This document shows positions 1-8,987 of a DNA stretch of 64,000 nucleotides, piece after piece. The stretch comes from Pseudoalteromonas piscicida (lineage in GTDB: Bacteria > Pseudomonadota > Gammaproteobacteria > Enterobacterales > Alteromonadaceae): NCBI RefSeq assembly GCF_000238315.3, contig NZ_CP011924.1, positions 517,501-581,500 on the forward strand, read 5' to 3'. The position numbers were made by a program, and so were the translations under genes. The notes under the pieces are model-generated. The model saw nothing but the letters and a program-made list of their open reading frames with translations, searched no databases and was not told the DNA's origin. Position 1 is the stretch's first letter, and each line of letters starts with the position of its first letter.

Positions 1-24
1 TAGGCTTCTAGTTGGAGAGTGTGT

Positions 25-2256
25 ATGAGCTTTGAAGTCGATGAAGATATCTTGCAGGACTTTCTTGTTGAAGCAGGCGAAATATTAGAACTGTTATCTG
101 AACAGCTTGTTGAACTAGAAAATAATCCTGAAGATAAAGAACTTCTCAATGCGATTTTCCGTGGCTTCCATACCGTAAAAGGTGGGGCTGGCTTCCTAGG
201 TATGACCGAACTGGTCGATGCCTGTCACGGTGCGGAAAACGTGTTTGATGTACTACGACAAGGGCAACGAAAAGTAACTTCCGAACTGATGGATGTTATT
301 TTGCAATCTTTGGATACGATCAACGAAATGTTCGCTTGTATTCAAAACCGTGAGGAACCAGAAGCGGCCGACCCTGTGTTGCTTGAAACACTCCACAAAC
401 TTAGCCAGCCTGCATCTGAAGACGAAGTCAGTGAAGTGATTGACGAACCTACTTCTGAGCCAGAACCTGTGGTGCCAGATTTAAGTGCTGATGATATTTT
501 ATTCGACGCCGATGTTGGTTCAGGCGATGATAGCGGCTCCAGCATCGATGAGATAACAGAAGAAGAATTTGAAAATCTTTTAGATGAATTACACGGTTCG
601 GGTAATGCGCCTGCTGTTGCTCCGGCAACTAAACCTGAAGCTGTATCAACCACAGATGATGGTGATATCACTGATGACGAATTCGATAACCTCTTAGATG
701 AACTTCATGGTGTTGGTAAATTCGGTGGAGCACCAAATGCAGAAGATGCTGTTGCCCCAGAAGCGAGTGAACCTAAGGCTAAATCAACCTCACCAGCAGC
801 CCCAAGTGGGTCTACTGGCGACGAAGAAATTACCGACGATGAGTTTGAAGCTTTGTTGGACGAGCTTCATGGTAAAGGCAGTGCACCTAAAGCGGTCGAT
901 GAATCGCCAGTAGAGGTTTCAGAGACTAAACCTGCGCAACCAGAGCCTGTTAAAGCCGCGCCAGCGCCGAAACCTGCGCCAAAGCCTGCGCCCAAAGTTG
1001 AAGCTAAGCCTGCGACTCCAGCACCAGCACCGCAAAAAGAGCCCGAGGCTGCAAAAGCTTCCACACCAGCCGCTGCGAAGAAACCTGCGGCACAAGCTGA
1101 GACCACGGTCCGAGTTGATACTAAACGTCTTGATGAAATCATGAATATGGTTGGCGAATTAGTATTGGTTCGTAACCGTTTGGTTAGCTTAGCGAATAAC
1201 ACCAACAGCGAAAGCATGGGTAAAGCTATTTCGAACCTTGATGTAGTCACTGCTGATTTGCAGGGCGCCGTGATGAAAACGCGGATGCAGCCAATCAAAA
1301 AGGTATTTGGTCGCTTTCCTCGAGTAGTGAGAGACCTTGCTCGCAGCTTGAAAAAAGAAATCAACCTAGTTTTACAGGGCGAAGAGACGGATTTAGATAA
1401 AAATTTGGTTGAAGCGCTTGCAGATCCACTGGTCCACTTAGTGAGAAACTCAGTAGATCACGGTATTGAAATGCCTGACGTACGTGAAGCGTCTGGCAAA
1501 CCAAGAATGGGTACAGTCACATTGTCAGCATCTCAAGAGGGAGATCACATTCTTCTCACGATTCGAGATGATGGTGCCGGTATGGACCCTGAAAAGCTCA
1601 AAAAGATTGCTATAAATAAAGGCGTGATTGACTCCGATCAAGCAAGCCGACTGTCCGATACTGAAGCCTATAATTTGATCTTCGCACCAGGGTTCTCAAC
1701 AAAAGAGCAAATTTCAGACATTTCTGGTCGTGGTGTTGGGATGGACGTTGTTAAAACGAAGATCACTCAATTGAATGGCTCGGTAAATATCCAATCAGAA
1801 TTGGGTGTTGGTACCGTATTAGAGATTAAGGTACCGCTTACACTGGCTATTTTGCCTACCTTGATGGTGGTCGTTGGAGAGCAAACGTTTGCGTTACCAC
1901 TTGCCGGCGTGAACGAGATCTTCCATTTAGATTTGACAAAAACGAATGTGGTTGATGGTCAGTTGACTATCATAGTGAGAGAAAAAGCAATTCCGTTATT
2001 TTATCTTGAACATTGGTTGGTAAAAGGTGCGAACAGGGGCATGAGAAAGGCTGAAGGCCATGTTGTCATTGCGCAAATTGGCACTAAACAAGTCGGTTTT
2101 GTGGTTGATTCTCTTATAGGCCAAGAGGAAGTCGTAATCAAACCACTAGATGCGTTATTACAAGGTACACCAGGTATGGCCGGTGCTACCATCACATCTG
2201 ATGGTGGTATAGCGCTAATCCTTGATGTCCCCAACTTATTAAAACACTACGCCTAA
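25..2256 (+). CDS. cheA: Chemotaxis histidine kinase CheA
   Basis: Cytoplasmic sensor kinase of the chemoreceptor array; it phosphorylates CheY and CheB. An N-terminal Hpt domain carries the phospho-accepting His49 in the motif FHTVKGGAG. A long acidic and Pro/Ala-rich linker spans about residues 120-365. The dimerisation domain follows, then the ATPase domain with N-box (LVRNSVDHG), DDGAGMD and GRGVGMDVV motifs, and a C-terminal CheW-like domain. The linker holds three copies of a 16-residue peptide, [ED]IT..EF..LLDELHG, near residues 176, 214 and 268. I chose ATG 25 over an upstream in-frame GTG at 19 because GGAG at 14-17 is correctly spaced for it. cheB follows after a short gap. The linker is likely where the Vibrio-type ParP/ParC localisation contacts lie (inference). 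Confidence 0.97.
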   Translation: MSFEVDEDILQDFLVEAGEILELLSEQLVELENNPEDKELLNAIFRGFHTVKGGAGFLGMTELVDACHGAENVFDVLRQGQRKVTSELMDVILQSLDTINEMFACIQNREEPEAADPVLLETLHKLSQPASEDEVSEVIDEPTSEPEPVVPDLSADDILFDADVGSGDDSGSSIDEITEEEFENLLDELHGSGNAPAVAPATKPEAVSTTDDGDITDDEFDNLLDELHGVGKFGGAPNAEDAVAPEASEPKAKSTSPAAPSGSTGDEEITDDEFEALLDELHGKGSAPKAVDESPVEVSETKPAQPEPVKAAPAPKPAPKPAPKVEAKPATPAPAPQKEPEAAKASTPAAAKKPAAQAETTVRVDTKRLDEIMNMVGELVLVRNRLVSLANNTNSESMGKAISNLDVVTADLQGAVMKTRMQPIKKVFGRFPRVVRDLARSLKKEINLVLQGEETDLDKNLVEALADPLVHLVRNSVDHGIEMPDVREASGKPRMGTVTLSASQEGDHILLTIRDDGAGMDPEKLKKIAINKGVIDSDQASRLSDTEAYNLIFAPGFSTKEQISDISGRGVGMDVVKTKITQLNGSVNIQSELGVGTVLEIKVPLTLAILPTLMVVVGEQTFALPLAGVNEIFHLDLTKTNVVDGQLTIIVREKAIPLFYLEHWLVKGANRGMRKAEGHVVIAQIGTKQVGFVVDSLIGQEEVVIKPLDALLQGTPGMAGATITSDGGIALILDVPNLLKHYA

Positions 2257-2272
2257 TTTTATTAGGCGTAGT
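2246..2272 (+). other. Hairpin overlapping the cheA stop codon
   Basis: An 11-bp perfect inverted repeat (ACTACGCCTAA / TTAGGCGTAGT) with loop TTTTA includes the cheA TAA. It is not followed by a T-run, so it is more likely an mRNA-processing or stability element between cheA and cheB than a full terminator. A second small hairpin (TGCTCT / AGAGCA) sits at 2296-2312. Confidence 0.5.
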
Positions 2273-2330
2273 TCGAATTCTAGAGCGGCATTTGCTGCTC
2301 TGCTGTAGAGCAAATTAAAGAGCGTTGCCA

Positions 2331-3476
2331 ATGGCAGTTAAAGTGTTAGTCGTAGACGATTCTAGTTTTTTTCGTCGTCGAGTCAGTGAAATTTTAGAAA
2401 AAGACAGTGAAATCAAAGTTATAGATTTCGCAGTTAATGGCAAGGAGGCGGTTGAAAAGGCCGCTTCATTGCGGCCAGACGTAATTACGATGGACGTGGA
2501 AATGCCTGTGCTTGATGGGATCAGTGCGGTAAAGCAGATCATGCAGGCCACTCCGACCCCAATCTTAATGTTTTCTTCGTTAACTCGTGAAGGCGCTAGT
2601 GCTACGTTAGATGCACTGGATGCGGGGGCTGTAGATTTTTTACCGAAAAAGTTTGAAGACATCGCTCGTAATAGCGAAGAAGCAATTAAGTCGTTACAAA
2701 ATAAGGTAAAGGAAATTGGCCGCCGTCGCGTTAGCCGTTTTACTCGCCCTACTATTGCGACTCCGCCAAAGCGCGTCGAGTCTAGAGCAACTCGCGCTGA
2801 TACAGGACGAGCAACGATCCCTCAACCGGATAGAAGTTTTCAGAGGCCTGTATCTGGTGGTACGTCTAGTGCTGCGGGTGCTAGAGCATCGGGTAAGAAA
2901 TATGGACTGGTTGCAATTGGTACATCAACAGGTGGACCCGTTGCACTGCAAACAATACTAACTCAGTTGCCTGCAAACTTTCCTCATCCAATTTTACTTA
3001 TCCAGCATATGCCGGCCGCATTTACACCTGCGTTTGCAGCAAGATTGAATAGTTTATGCCAGATTAAGGTTAAGGAAGCCGAGCAAGGTGATAGATTAAT
3101 GCCTGGGGTGGCCTATTTAGCCCCTGGCGGTAAGCAAATGCTGGTTGAAAATCGCGGTGGTAGTAAGACACTAAAAGTGTTCGAAGATGATAGTCCAAGG
3201 ATCACCTATAAACCCAGCGTTGATGTGACATTTGCAAGTGTTGCAAAAGCTTATGGTGGCGACACGTTAGCGATTGTCTTAACGGGAATGGGCGCAGATG
3301 GCCGAGATGGTGCTCGTATGCTAAAACAGGTAGGGGCCACTATATGGGCGCAAGATGAAGCGACTTGTGTTGTTTATGGTATGCCTCAAGCTGTCGCTGG
3401 CGCTGGACTTTCGTCGGATAGTATCGCCCTACAAGACTTTGCTGCGAGAATTAATAAAGAAGCGGGTAATCAATAG
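2331..3476 (+). CDS. cheB: Chemotaxis protein-glutamate methylesterase/glutamine deamidase CheB
   Basis: Response regulator that demethylates chemoreceptors for adaptation. It has an N-terminal receiver domain with the acidic pair in VVDDS and phospho-acceptor Asp55 in ITMDVEMP. A variable basic/Ser-Arg linker follows at about residues 130-185, then the CheB methylesterase domain. The catalytic Ser lies in GTSTGGP (about residue 199), the His in IQHMP and the Asp in [10 protein letters not shown]. Start is ATG 2331; an in-frame TTG six bases upstream is less likely. It is 381 residues, normal for the family, and sits directly downstream of cheA in the chemotaxis operon. Confidence 0.97.
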   Translation: MAVKVLVVDDSSFFRRRVSEILEKDSEIKVIDFAVNGKEAVEKAASLRPDVITMDVEMPVLDGISAVKQIMQATPTPILMFSSLTREGASATLDALDAGAVDFLPKKFEDIARNSEEAIKSLQNKVKEIGRRRVSRFTRPTIATPPKRVESRATRADTGRATIPQPDRSFQRPVSGGTSSAAGARASGKKYGLVAIGTSTGGPVALQTILTQLPANFPHPILLIQHMPAAFTPAFAARLNSLCQIKVKEAEQGDRLMPGVAYLAPGGKQMLVENRGGSKTLKVFEDDSPRITYKPSVDVTFASVAKAYGGDTLAIVLTGMGADGRDGARMLKQVGATIWAQDEATCVVYGMPQAVAGAGLSSDSIALQDFAARINKEAGNQ

Positions 3477-3603
3477 ACTAAGTCATCACTTGGTTGCTTT
3501 GCTTGAAGCTTGTAAATATCAAACGTCTAAAAAGAATGAATAACACTGAGTTGGTATAGTATCTATTGAACGAAATCAATAGAGATAAGCGAAGGAATAT
3601 AGA

Positions 3604-4374
3604 GTGAAAATTTGGACAGTAGCAAATCAAAAAGGTGGTGTGGGTAAAACCACGACGACGGTGAGCTTAGGAGGCATTCTTGCTGAACAGGGTCACCGAG
3701 TTTTGCTTATTGATACTGATCCACATGCTTCACTGACATATTACTTTGGTATTGATTCTGAAGAGTTAGAAGTCAGTGTGTATGATATTTTTGCACGCGG
3801 CAGCAGCATGACGAGTGAAGAAATTTTACAGTCTCTTTGCCCATCAACCATAGAGAATCTTGATATTTTGCCTGCCACTATGGCCATTGCTACGCTTGAT
3901 CGTAGTATGGGTAATAAAACGGGCATGGGGCTTATCTTAAAGAAATCGCTCGAAAAAATAGCGGATCAATATGACTATGCTATTTTAGACTGCCCACCAG
4001 TGCTTGGGGTACTGATGGTTAACGCATTAGCAGCGAGTGAGCGAATTTTAGTACCTGTCCAAACTGAATTTTTGGCATTGAAGGGACTAGATAGAATGAT
4101 GCGCACGATGGAGCTGATGCAGTCTTCACAGCAGAAACAGTATCAATATACTATCATTCCAACTATGTATGATAAACGGACCAAAGCGTCGTTGGAGGCG
4201 TATAAAACGTTGCTAGCAACATACAAAGAGGCTGTTTGGCCAGGTGTGGTTCCTGTAGATACTAAATTTAGGGATGCGAGTCTTGCACAGCAAGTCCCAG
4301 TACAATTTTGTCCTAAATCACGAGGCGTGTTCGCTTATCGTGCACTTTTGGACTATTTGAAGCAGTTAAGCTAG
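3604..4374 (+). CDS. parC: ParA-like ATPase ParC, polar localisation of chemotaxis arrays
   Basis: MinD/ParA-family ATPase of 256 residues. A deviant Walker A motif, KGGVGKTTT, lies near residues 10-18, with DTDPHASLT (Walker A') and ILDCPP (Walker B). It starts with GTG 3604, preceded by AAGGAAT. The position between cheB and a CheW-domain protein matches the ParC/ParP module of Vibrio and relatives, which places chemotaxis arrays at the cell pole and passes them to both daughters. That function comes from established work on Vibrio; here it is inferred from family and context. It is not the topoisomerase IV subunit of the same name. Confidence 0.85.
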   Translation: MKIWTVANQKGGVGKTTTTVSLGGILAEQGHRVLLIDTDPHASLTYYFGIDSEELEVSVYDIFARGSSMTSEEILQSLCPSTIENLDILPATMAIATLDRSMGNKTGMGLILKKSLEKIADQYDYAILDCPPVLGVLMVNALAASERILVPVQTEFLALKGLDRMMRTMELMQSSQQKQYQYTIIPTMYDKRTKASLEAYKTLLATYKEAVWPGVVPVDTKFRDASLAQQVPVQFCPKSRGVFAYRALLDYLKQLS

Positions 4375-4382
4375 AGAGCATA

Positions 4383-5144
4383 ATGAGTAAGCATTTATTT
4401 GCAAATGAAAAGGTGATGAAGCAGTATCTTGGCGCCCTATTACAAGAGGAGCCAGAGATTGAACAATGCGAATTATCACCGGTTGCAAAGCTACTTGAAC
4501 AAGTAAAAGAGCCGGAATCCGAACTTGAGGATACAGACCTTCCAGTTGTCGTTGCTACAGAGCCTCAGGAGTCGGTGAGTGAAGTTATTGAAGAACAACC
4601 GAGTAAATTAGCTCAAGATCTTGAAGTCACTGAAAATACATCTATTATCAAAGAACAGACAACGATAGAATCCGTTTCTGCAAGGGAAGCCTATCAAGAA
4701 GGTGAATCTCAGGCATTGTTTTTTGAAGTTGCAGGCTTAACACTGGCGATTCCGCTTAAATCACTTGGGGGAATACACCAACTGGGTGAAGTCAATCAAC
4801 TCTTTGGTAAACCTAAATGGTTTAAAGGCGTGATGCTAAATCGTGAAGAAAAGCTTAATGTTGTTGATACTGCGCGATGGGTAATGCCTGAGAAGTTAAC
4901 ACCAAAATTAGAAGATGCTCTGGATTACCAGTATTTGATTACGCTTGGGGATAGTAACTGGGGACTGTTAGCAGAGAAACTAGTCAACAACTTAACACTC
5001 AAGCCTGAAGACATAAAGTGGCGCACAGCAGATGGTAAACGGCCTTGGTTGGCTGGGGTGATTAAAGAGAAAATGTGCGCGCTGATTGATGTAGAGAATT
5101 TAAACCGTTTGCTAGAACAAGGCCTCGATAGTCGAGAGCAGTAA
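4383..5144 (+). CDS. parP: CheW-domain protein ParP, partner of ParC
   Basis: A 253-residue protein with a variable, acidic Glu-rich N-terminal half (residues 1-110) and a C-terminal CheW-like domain from about residue 115 (ALFFEVAGLTLAIPL). It begins 8 bases after the parC stop. In Vibrio, ParP links ParC to the chemoreceptor array through its C-terminal CheW-like (AIF) domain, which binds CheA and receptors. The gene order cheB-parC-parP-cheW supports the same role here. A second CheW without the long N-terminus would be the alternative label. Confidence 0.8.
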   Translation: MSKHLFANEKVMKQYLGALLQEEPEIEQCELSPVAKLLEQVKEPESELEDTDLPVVVATEPQESVSEVIEEQPSKLAQDLEVTENTSIIKEQTTIESVSAREAYQEGESQALFFEVAGLTLAIPLKSLGGIHQLGEVNQLFGKPKWFKGVMLNREEKLNVVDTARWVMPEKLTPKLEDALDYQYLITLGDSNWGLLAEKLVNNLTLKPEDIKWRTADGKRPWLAGVIKEKMCALIDVENLNRLLEQGLDSREQ

Positions 5145-5168
5145 CTAGTATATTGATGGAGTGAAACC

Positions 5169-5666
5169 ATGAGCCAAGATAGACTACTTTCTGCAGACAA
5201 AAATGCTGATAGTAATGATGAAGTATTGCAATGGGTTACTTACAAGCTTGAAGAGGAAACTTACGGTATCAATGTAATGCAAGTGCAAGAAGTATTACGT
5301 TATACCGAAATTGCACCAGTCCCAGGTGCGCCAAGCTACGTACTCGGGATCATTAATCTACGTGGTAACGTTGTAACGGTTATAGACACACGAGCTAGGT
5401 TTGGTCTGCAAAGTGCAGAAGTGACGGATAATTCGAGAATTGTAATAATCGAAGCCGAGAAGCAAGTTATTGGCATCTTAGTAGATAGCGTTGCTGAGGT
5501 GGTTTACTTACGTAGCTCGGAAATTGACAGCGCGCCAAACATCGGCACTGAAGAGAGCGCTAAGTTTATCCAAGGCGTATCAAACCGAGAAGGCGAGCTA
5601 TTGATCTTAGTCGATCTTAATAAGCTATTAAGTGATGACGAATGGGATGAGCTGAGTCATATTTAG
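5169..5666 (+). CDS. cheW: Chemotaxis coupling protein CheW
   Basis: A 165-residue CheW adaptor that joins CheA to chemoreceptors. The single CheW domain starts near residue 20 (WVTYKLEEETYGINVMQVQEV). It contains the conserved LGIINLRGNVVTVID strand-turn-strand and the terminal LILVDLNKLL segment. The start ATG follows TGGAGTGAAACC. The gene ends where the next start codon begins (stop TAG 5664-5666), indicating translational coupling. Confidence 0.96.
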   Translation: MSQDRLLSADKNADSNDEVLQWVTYKLEEETYGINVMQVQEVLRYTEIAPVPGAPSYVLGIINLRGNVVTVIDTRARFGLQSAEVTDNSRIVIIEAEKQVIGILVDSVAEVVYLRSSEIDSAPNIGTEESAKFIQGVSNREGELLILVDLNKLLSDDEWDELSHI

Positions 5667-6098
5667 ATGTCTGAAGTAGTAAACGCACAAACCGTTTTAC
5701 TCGTCATATCAATAACCTCAAGCATACTTGCGTTAGTATGCTTGAGGTTTGTTTTTGTGCTGGGTAAAAAATTACAGGATGCGCAGGGTCAAACAGCGCA
5801 ACTTTCGAGCTCACTACAAGGCTCTGAGCAACAAATAGCAATATTACGCAGCGAAGTTGCGGAGTTACGCGCCAGTATCATGAGTATTGGTAAGCGGGTG
5901 GTCGCAACCGAGCAAGAATTAAATGATGTTGCGAATCAGCAAGCAGCACAGAAATATGATGACCCCGACGCAAAAATGTATTCTCGCGCCGTGAAAATGG
6001 TGGAACTTGGCGCTGATATTGAAGAGGTGATGCGCGAGTGTGAGTTGCCAAGAGCTGAGGCAGAGCTGCTCATGTCTTTACATAACAAATCAAAATAA
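5667..6098 (+). CDS. DUF2802 membrane protein downstream of cheW
   Basis: A 143-residue protein with one N-terminal transmembrane segment (about residues 8-29, VLLVISITSSILALVCLRFV). A coiled-coil stretch covers residues 30-95, and a C-terminal DUF2802-type helix-turn region reads MVELGADIEEVMRECELPRAEAELL (given here only as a location, residues about 112-136). The gene abuts cheW with no gap and is a usual last gene of this chemotaxis/flagellar operon in marine gammaproteobacteria. Its function is unknown. A terminator-like hairpin lies inside its 5' coding region. Confidence 0.8.
   Translation: MSEVVNAQTVLLVISITSSILALVCLRFVFVLGKKLQDAQGQTAQLSSSLQGSEQQIAILRSEVAELRASIMSIGKRVVATEQELNDVANQQAAQKYDDPDAKMYSRAVKMVELGADIEEVMRECELPRAEAELLMSLHNKSK
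5714..5756 (+). terminator. Terminator-like hairpin inside the DUF2802 gene
   Basis: A perfect 14-bp inverted repeat (AACCTCAAGCATAC / GTATGCTTGAGGTT) with an 8-base loop is followed by TGTTTTTG. It begins 47 bases into the coding region, about 50 bases after the cheW stop, and encodes part of the membrane helix. It has the form of an intrinsic terminator or attenuator and could lower expression of the DUF2802 gene relative to cheW. Confidence 0.55.
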
Positions 6099-6131
6099 TC
6101 GTCTAGAAAGTAGCAAGTTAGAAAATTTTGG

Positions 6132-6428
6132 CTATGCCTTAATATCTAGCTTGCCACGAAAACCTTCCCAGCCAGGTGGAAACTTACCACGCATAATGTA
6201 AGAAAAAGCGATGAGTTCAGCAATTACATAGTAGAGCTCCCGTGGGATCTCTTGGTGTAACTCAAGTGCACTGAGTGTTTGTGCTAATGATTCATCTTCA
6301 TGGATCATGATGTTTTTCTCTTTTGCCAGCGCAATAATTTCCTCTGCCAGCTCGCCATATCCTTTAAAGGTGACCTGAGGTGCGCTTCCAGCTTCATATA
6401 ACAGTCCAATAGCAGATTTTTGTGTCAT
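6132..6428 (-). CDS. FlhB cytoplasmic-domain-like protein
   Basis: A 98-residue protein resembling the C-terminal (FlhB-CC/YscU-type) domain of the flagellar export switch, without the membrane part. It begins KSAIGLLYEAGSAPQVTFKG and ends in PPGWEG. The NPTH autocleavage motif of true FlhB is absent. It lies 5 bases downstream of the FliK-like gene, forming a two-gene minus-strand operon convergent with the chemotaxis operon. Stand-alone FlhB-like proteins can partly replace the FlhB C-domain in some bacteria; whether this one does is unknown. Confidence 0.75.
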   Translation of the reverse strand: MTQKSAIGLLYEAGSAPQVTFKGYGELAEEIIALAKEKNIMIHEDESLAQTLSALELHQEIPRELYYVIAELIAFSYIMRGKFPPGWEGFRGKLDIKA

Positions 6429-6433
6429 CTCTT

Positions 6434-8884
6434 TTACACCTTAATGTTGATAATTGCGTGTTCATTAAAGAACTTATCTTGAAAGCTGGCTTCTTCTCTA
6501 AGGCCTATCTCAGCGACTTGTAGCCCATGAGATGCTAACTTATGTCTGAGTGTTGCCAAATGTGGCTCTGCGAGCTGCTTGACCTGGTTGGAGGTGGCTA
6601 CTAATGCACATTCTAGGGCTTTATCCATCAGCTCGGCTTGGGCATGGATCTGACCTTTTTCTGCAAAATCAAAACAAAGACGAATAAACCACACAGACTT
6701 CTCTGGCATACCAGGTTTGGGCGACTTTTTATATTCACCTATTTGTAATTGCGTTTGCTGTTGCTCTTGTCCTACTTTTGTAGGGAAGAGCAGGTTAACA
6801 ATCAACTGTGCTTCGCTGTCTTGTTTTGCAGAGTTGGTCGCTGTAGTCGGTGATTGTTGCGGTTGTAATTGGTTGTGCAATTGCCCCAATTCGCTTAACA
6901 GCTCTTTTGCTTGTGGTTGTTGAAGCGCGTCTGCTGTTTGCTTGGGGGAGAGCAGCTTTAGCTGTGGTAGCAGCGCATCCAGCAAAGCTTGTATTTTTTG
7001 CGTCGCTAGCTCATTGCTCTGAGCTTGATTTGCCACCTGACTACCTAATAGCGACACAATTAAACGGTCCAACATTTGTGTAAAGCTCGATTGAGCTAAA
7101 CTTGTTGGCGTGTTAGCAAAGGTTGCCATGCCCAGTTGGCTCTCTAACTGGTTTTTAACGGTAAGCGCGTTGACTGAACGGTCATCAAGCAAGCGCGTAA
7201 ATGCTTGGTTGACTAGTTTCTGTAATTCAGGTGTTTGTTTGAATGTATCTGCTTTTACGAGCTTTTCGATGGTTGTAGAAGCTTGGCGTAACATGTTTGG
7301 TGTGTTTTCTTTTTGCTCGGGTTTAGCCGTGGGCAGAGCAAGCAGGGCTTCAATCACCCCTTTAATTTGATTACTGGTAAGCTGCGGGATTTGGGAAGGC
7401 GTAGCGGTTACTTGTGTGCTTTGCGAATGTGCAGATTGCAACTGGAACGTCTTAGCAGAATCTACAGGCGCAGAACTCGCTTTACGATAAAGCGGCCGCG
7501 CTAAGGCTTGTGTCAGCTGTTCAACTTGCTTATTGCTAAGCGATAGTTTACCTGTGAGGGTGTCCAATAATAAGGACAGGGCTTTTTGTTTTACCTCAAA
7601 ATCGACCGGTGGTGCTTGATATTTTGGTGTCTCTGCGAGCTGGTGTTGTAAGTAACGAGCAATGGAGCTGGCTAACTTTTCGTTTTGCAAAGGTGTGTGA
7701 CTTTTTTGCAATGGTAATGGTTGCTTTGCCATCAGCTCTGTAAGATTAAGCTTTATTTGGTTTGAGAGTTGTTGCAGTGGCGTGCTCGGTTTATTTTTAT
7801 TGTGAGCACTTACTTTCTCGCTTGGCGCAAGCAGAGTTGCGACCGAGTGACTCAAAACATCACTTTTACCTTTCTTGACAGGGGAGTTCGTGGGCTGAGC
7901 GACCTGACTTGTGAGTGGTTTACCAAAAGGTCTTCCGATCAGTACTTGCAACGCTTTTACTACTGTTGACTTAATTTGTTGCAGATTGACTTCAATTAGC
8001 GGTTTGTCATACGCCAGCGTATGTACTGATGCTAAGCGTGACTCAAGCGGTGAAGGTGCATCCTTATTGACTGTGCTTACCTGTTGCAGCAAAGCGCTAA
8101 GCGGCTTTATGGTTTCTACTTTTACTTGTTGTGTCGATTTTGTGATGTCAATTCCATTGAAAGCCGTTTTTACTTCGCCTTTTTGCCATGTGGTTGCTGC
8201 AGGCCAGTTACTGCTTATTGGCGATAAGGTTACTGAACGGTCATGAATGTTAAGTGTTATCCCACTTGGCTGCGGCTTCACCTCAACACTACTAAGTTGA
8301 CTAGAGATAAGTTTTGCAATCATTGACTTAGGTAAAGCCGTACTAAACAGCAAGTCTTTAAATTGATTGACGACCTGCAAGGAAACATTACTTTGTTGGG
8401 CACTAAGATGCGCAATGAGTTTACTTTCACTTGCGAGCAAGTCTGCCACGGCTTGCACAAGCGGTACTTTTAAATCAAGTGCCTTGATGTGTAATGTGGC
8501 GTCTGGCAACGTGGTTGCTGAAGACTGTATTACTGGGCTTGGCGTATGCGTCTTTAGCGTCGTTAAAATATCAAAAAGCTGTTTTGTTAGTGTTACTTGT
8601 GCTTGTAGTTTGGGCGTTTGAAAGGTAATCACCTTGCCAGTTTCATCAATACTAACCTGTGCTTCTGGAAGCTGATTGGGCTGGGTTGGAGGCTTAAGCG
8701 CAAGTTGGATAGTTTGCCAGCGGCCATCAATTGCCACATCCATTTTTAGTTTATCGTTACTAATTTGGATATTCTTTGCTGCAAACGGTTGGTTTTTAGC
8801 TAAGTCTAATCTCGATACTTCGTTATTATCTGTGCTTATCACAGATGCTGTCGTCGTATTTGTTGTAATTGGCAGCTTATTCAT
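6434..8884 (-). CDS. FliK-like hook-length-control-type protein
   Basis: A large (816 residues) Gln/Thr/Ser/Leu-rich protein of low complexity. Its C-terminal domain (about residues 705-800, containing VWFIRLCFDFAEKGQIHAQ and ending in EIGLREE) resembles the flagellar FliK C-terminal domain. FliK works with FlhB to switch export specificity, so its pairing with an FlhB-C-like gene is meaningful. The true flagellar cluster is outside the window, so this may be a paralogue rather than the main FliK. It is divergent from ccmA across a 103-base spacer. Confidence 0.65.
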   Translation of the reverse strand: MNKLPITTNTTTASVISTDNNEVSRLDLAKNQPFAAKNIQISNDKLKMDVAIDGRWQTIQLALKPPTQPNQLPEAQVSIDETGKVITFQTPKLQAQVTLTKQLFDILTTLKTHTPSPVIQSSATTLPDATLHIKALDLKVPLVQAVADLLASESKLIAHLSAQQSNVSLQVVNQFKDLLFSTALPKSMIAKLISSQLSSVEVKPQPSGITLNIHDRSVTLSPISSNWPAATTWQKGEVKTAFNGIDITKSTQQVKVETIKPLSALLQQVSTVNKDAPSPLESRLASVHTLAYDKPLIEVNLQQIKSTVVKALQVLIGRPFGKPLTSQVAQPTNSPVKKGKSDVLSHSVATLLAPSEKVSAHNKNKPSTPLQQLSNQIKLNLTELMAKQPLPLQKSHTPLQNEKLASSIARYLQHQLAETPKYQAPPVDFEVKQKALSLLLDTLTGKLSLSNKQVEQLTQALARPLYRKASSAPVDSAKTFQLQSAHSQSTQVTATPSQIPQLTSNQIKGVIEALLALPTAKPEQKENTPNMLRQASTTIEKLVKADTFKQTPELQKLVNQAFTRLLDDRSVNALTVKNQLESQLGMATFANTPTSLAQSSFTQMLDRLIVSLLGSQVANQAQSNELATQKIQALLDALLPQLKLLSPKQTADALQQPQAKELLSELGQLHNQLQPQQSPTTATNSAKQDSEAQLIVNLLFPTKVGQEQQQTQLQIGEYKKSPKPGMPEKSVWFIRLCFDFAEKGQIHAQAELMDKALECALVATSNQVKQLAEPHLATLRHKLASHGLQVAEIGLREEASFQDKFFNEHAIINIKV

Positions 8885-8987
8885 TATTTTAAATCAAATT
8901 TTCGCTAATCGGTCGCATCGGATTATTCGTATTACCATACCATTATGTTAGACTAACGCCCAATTTTAGGTAAAGAGAAGCCCAAGT

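Noticed and set aside
867..1364. 165-codon minus-strand open frame inside cheA
   Set aside because: Shadow of the Pro/Ala-rich CheA linker on the opposite strand.
3604..4374. Plasmid- or chromosome-partition ParA
   Set aside because: No ParB partner and embedded among chemotaxis genes; the ParC chemotaxis-localisation role fits better.
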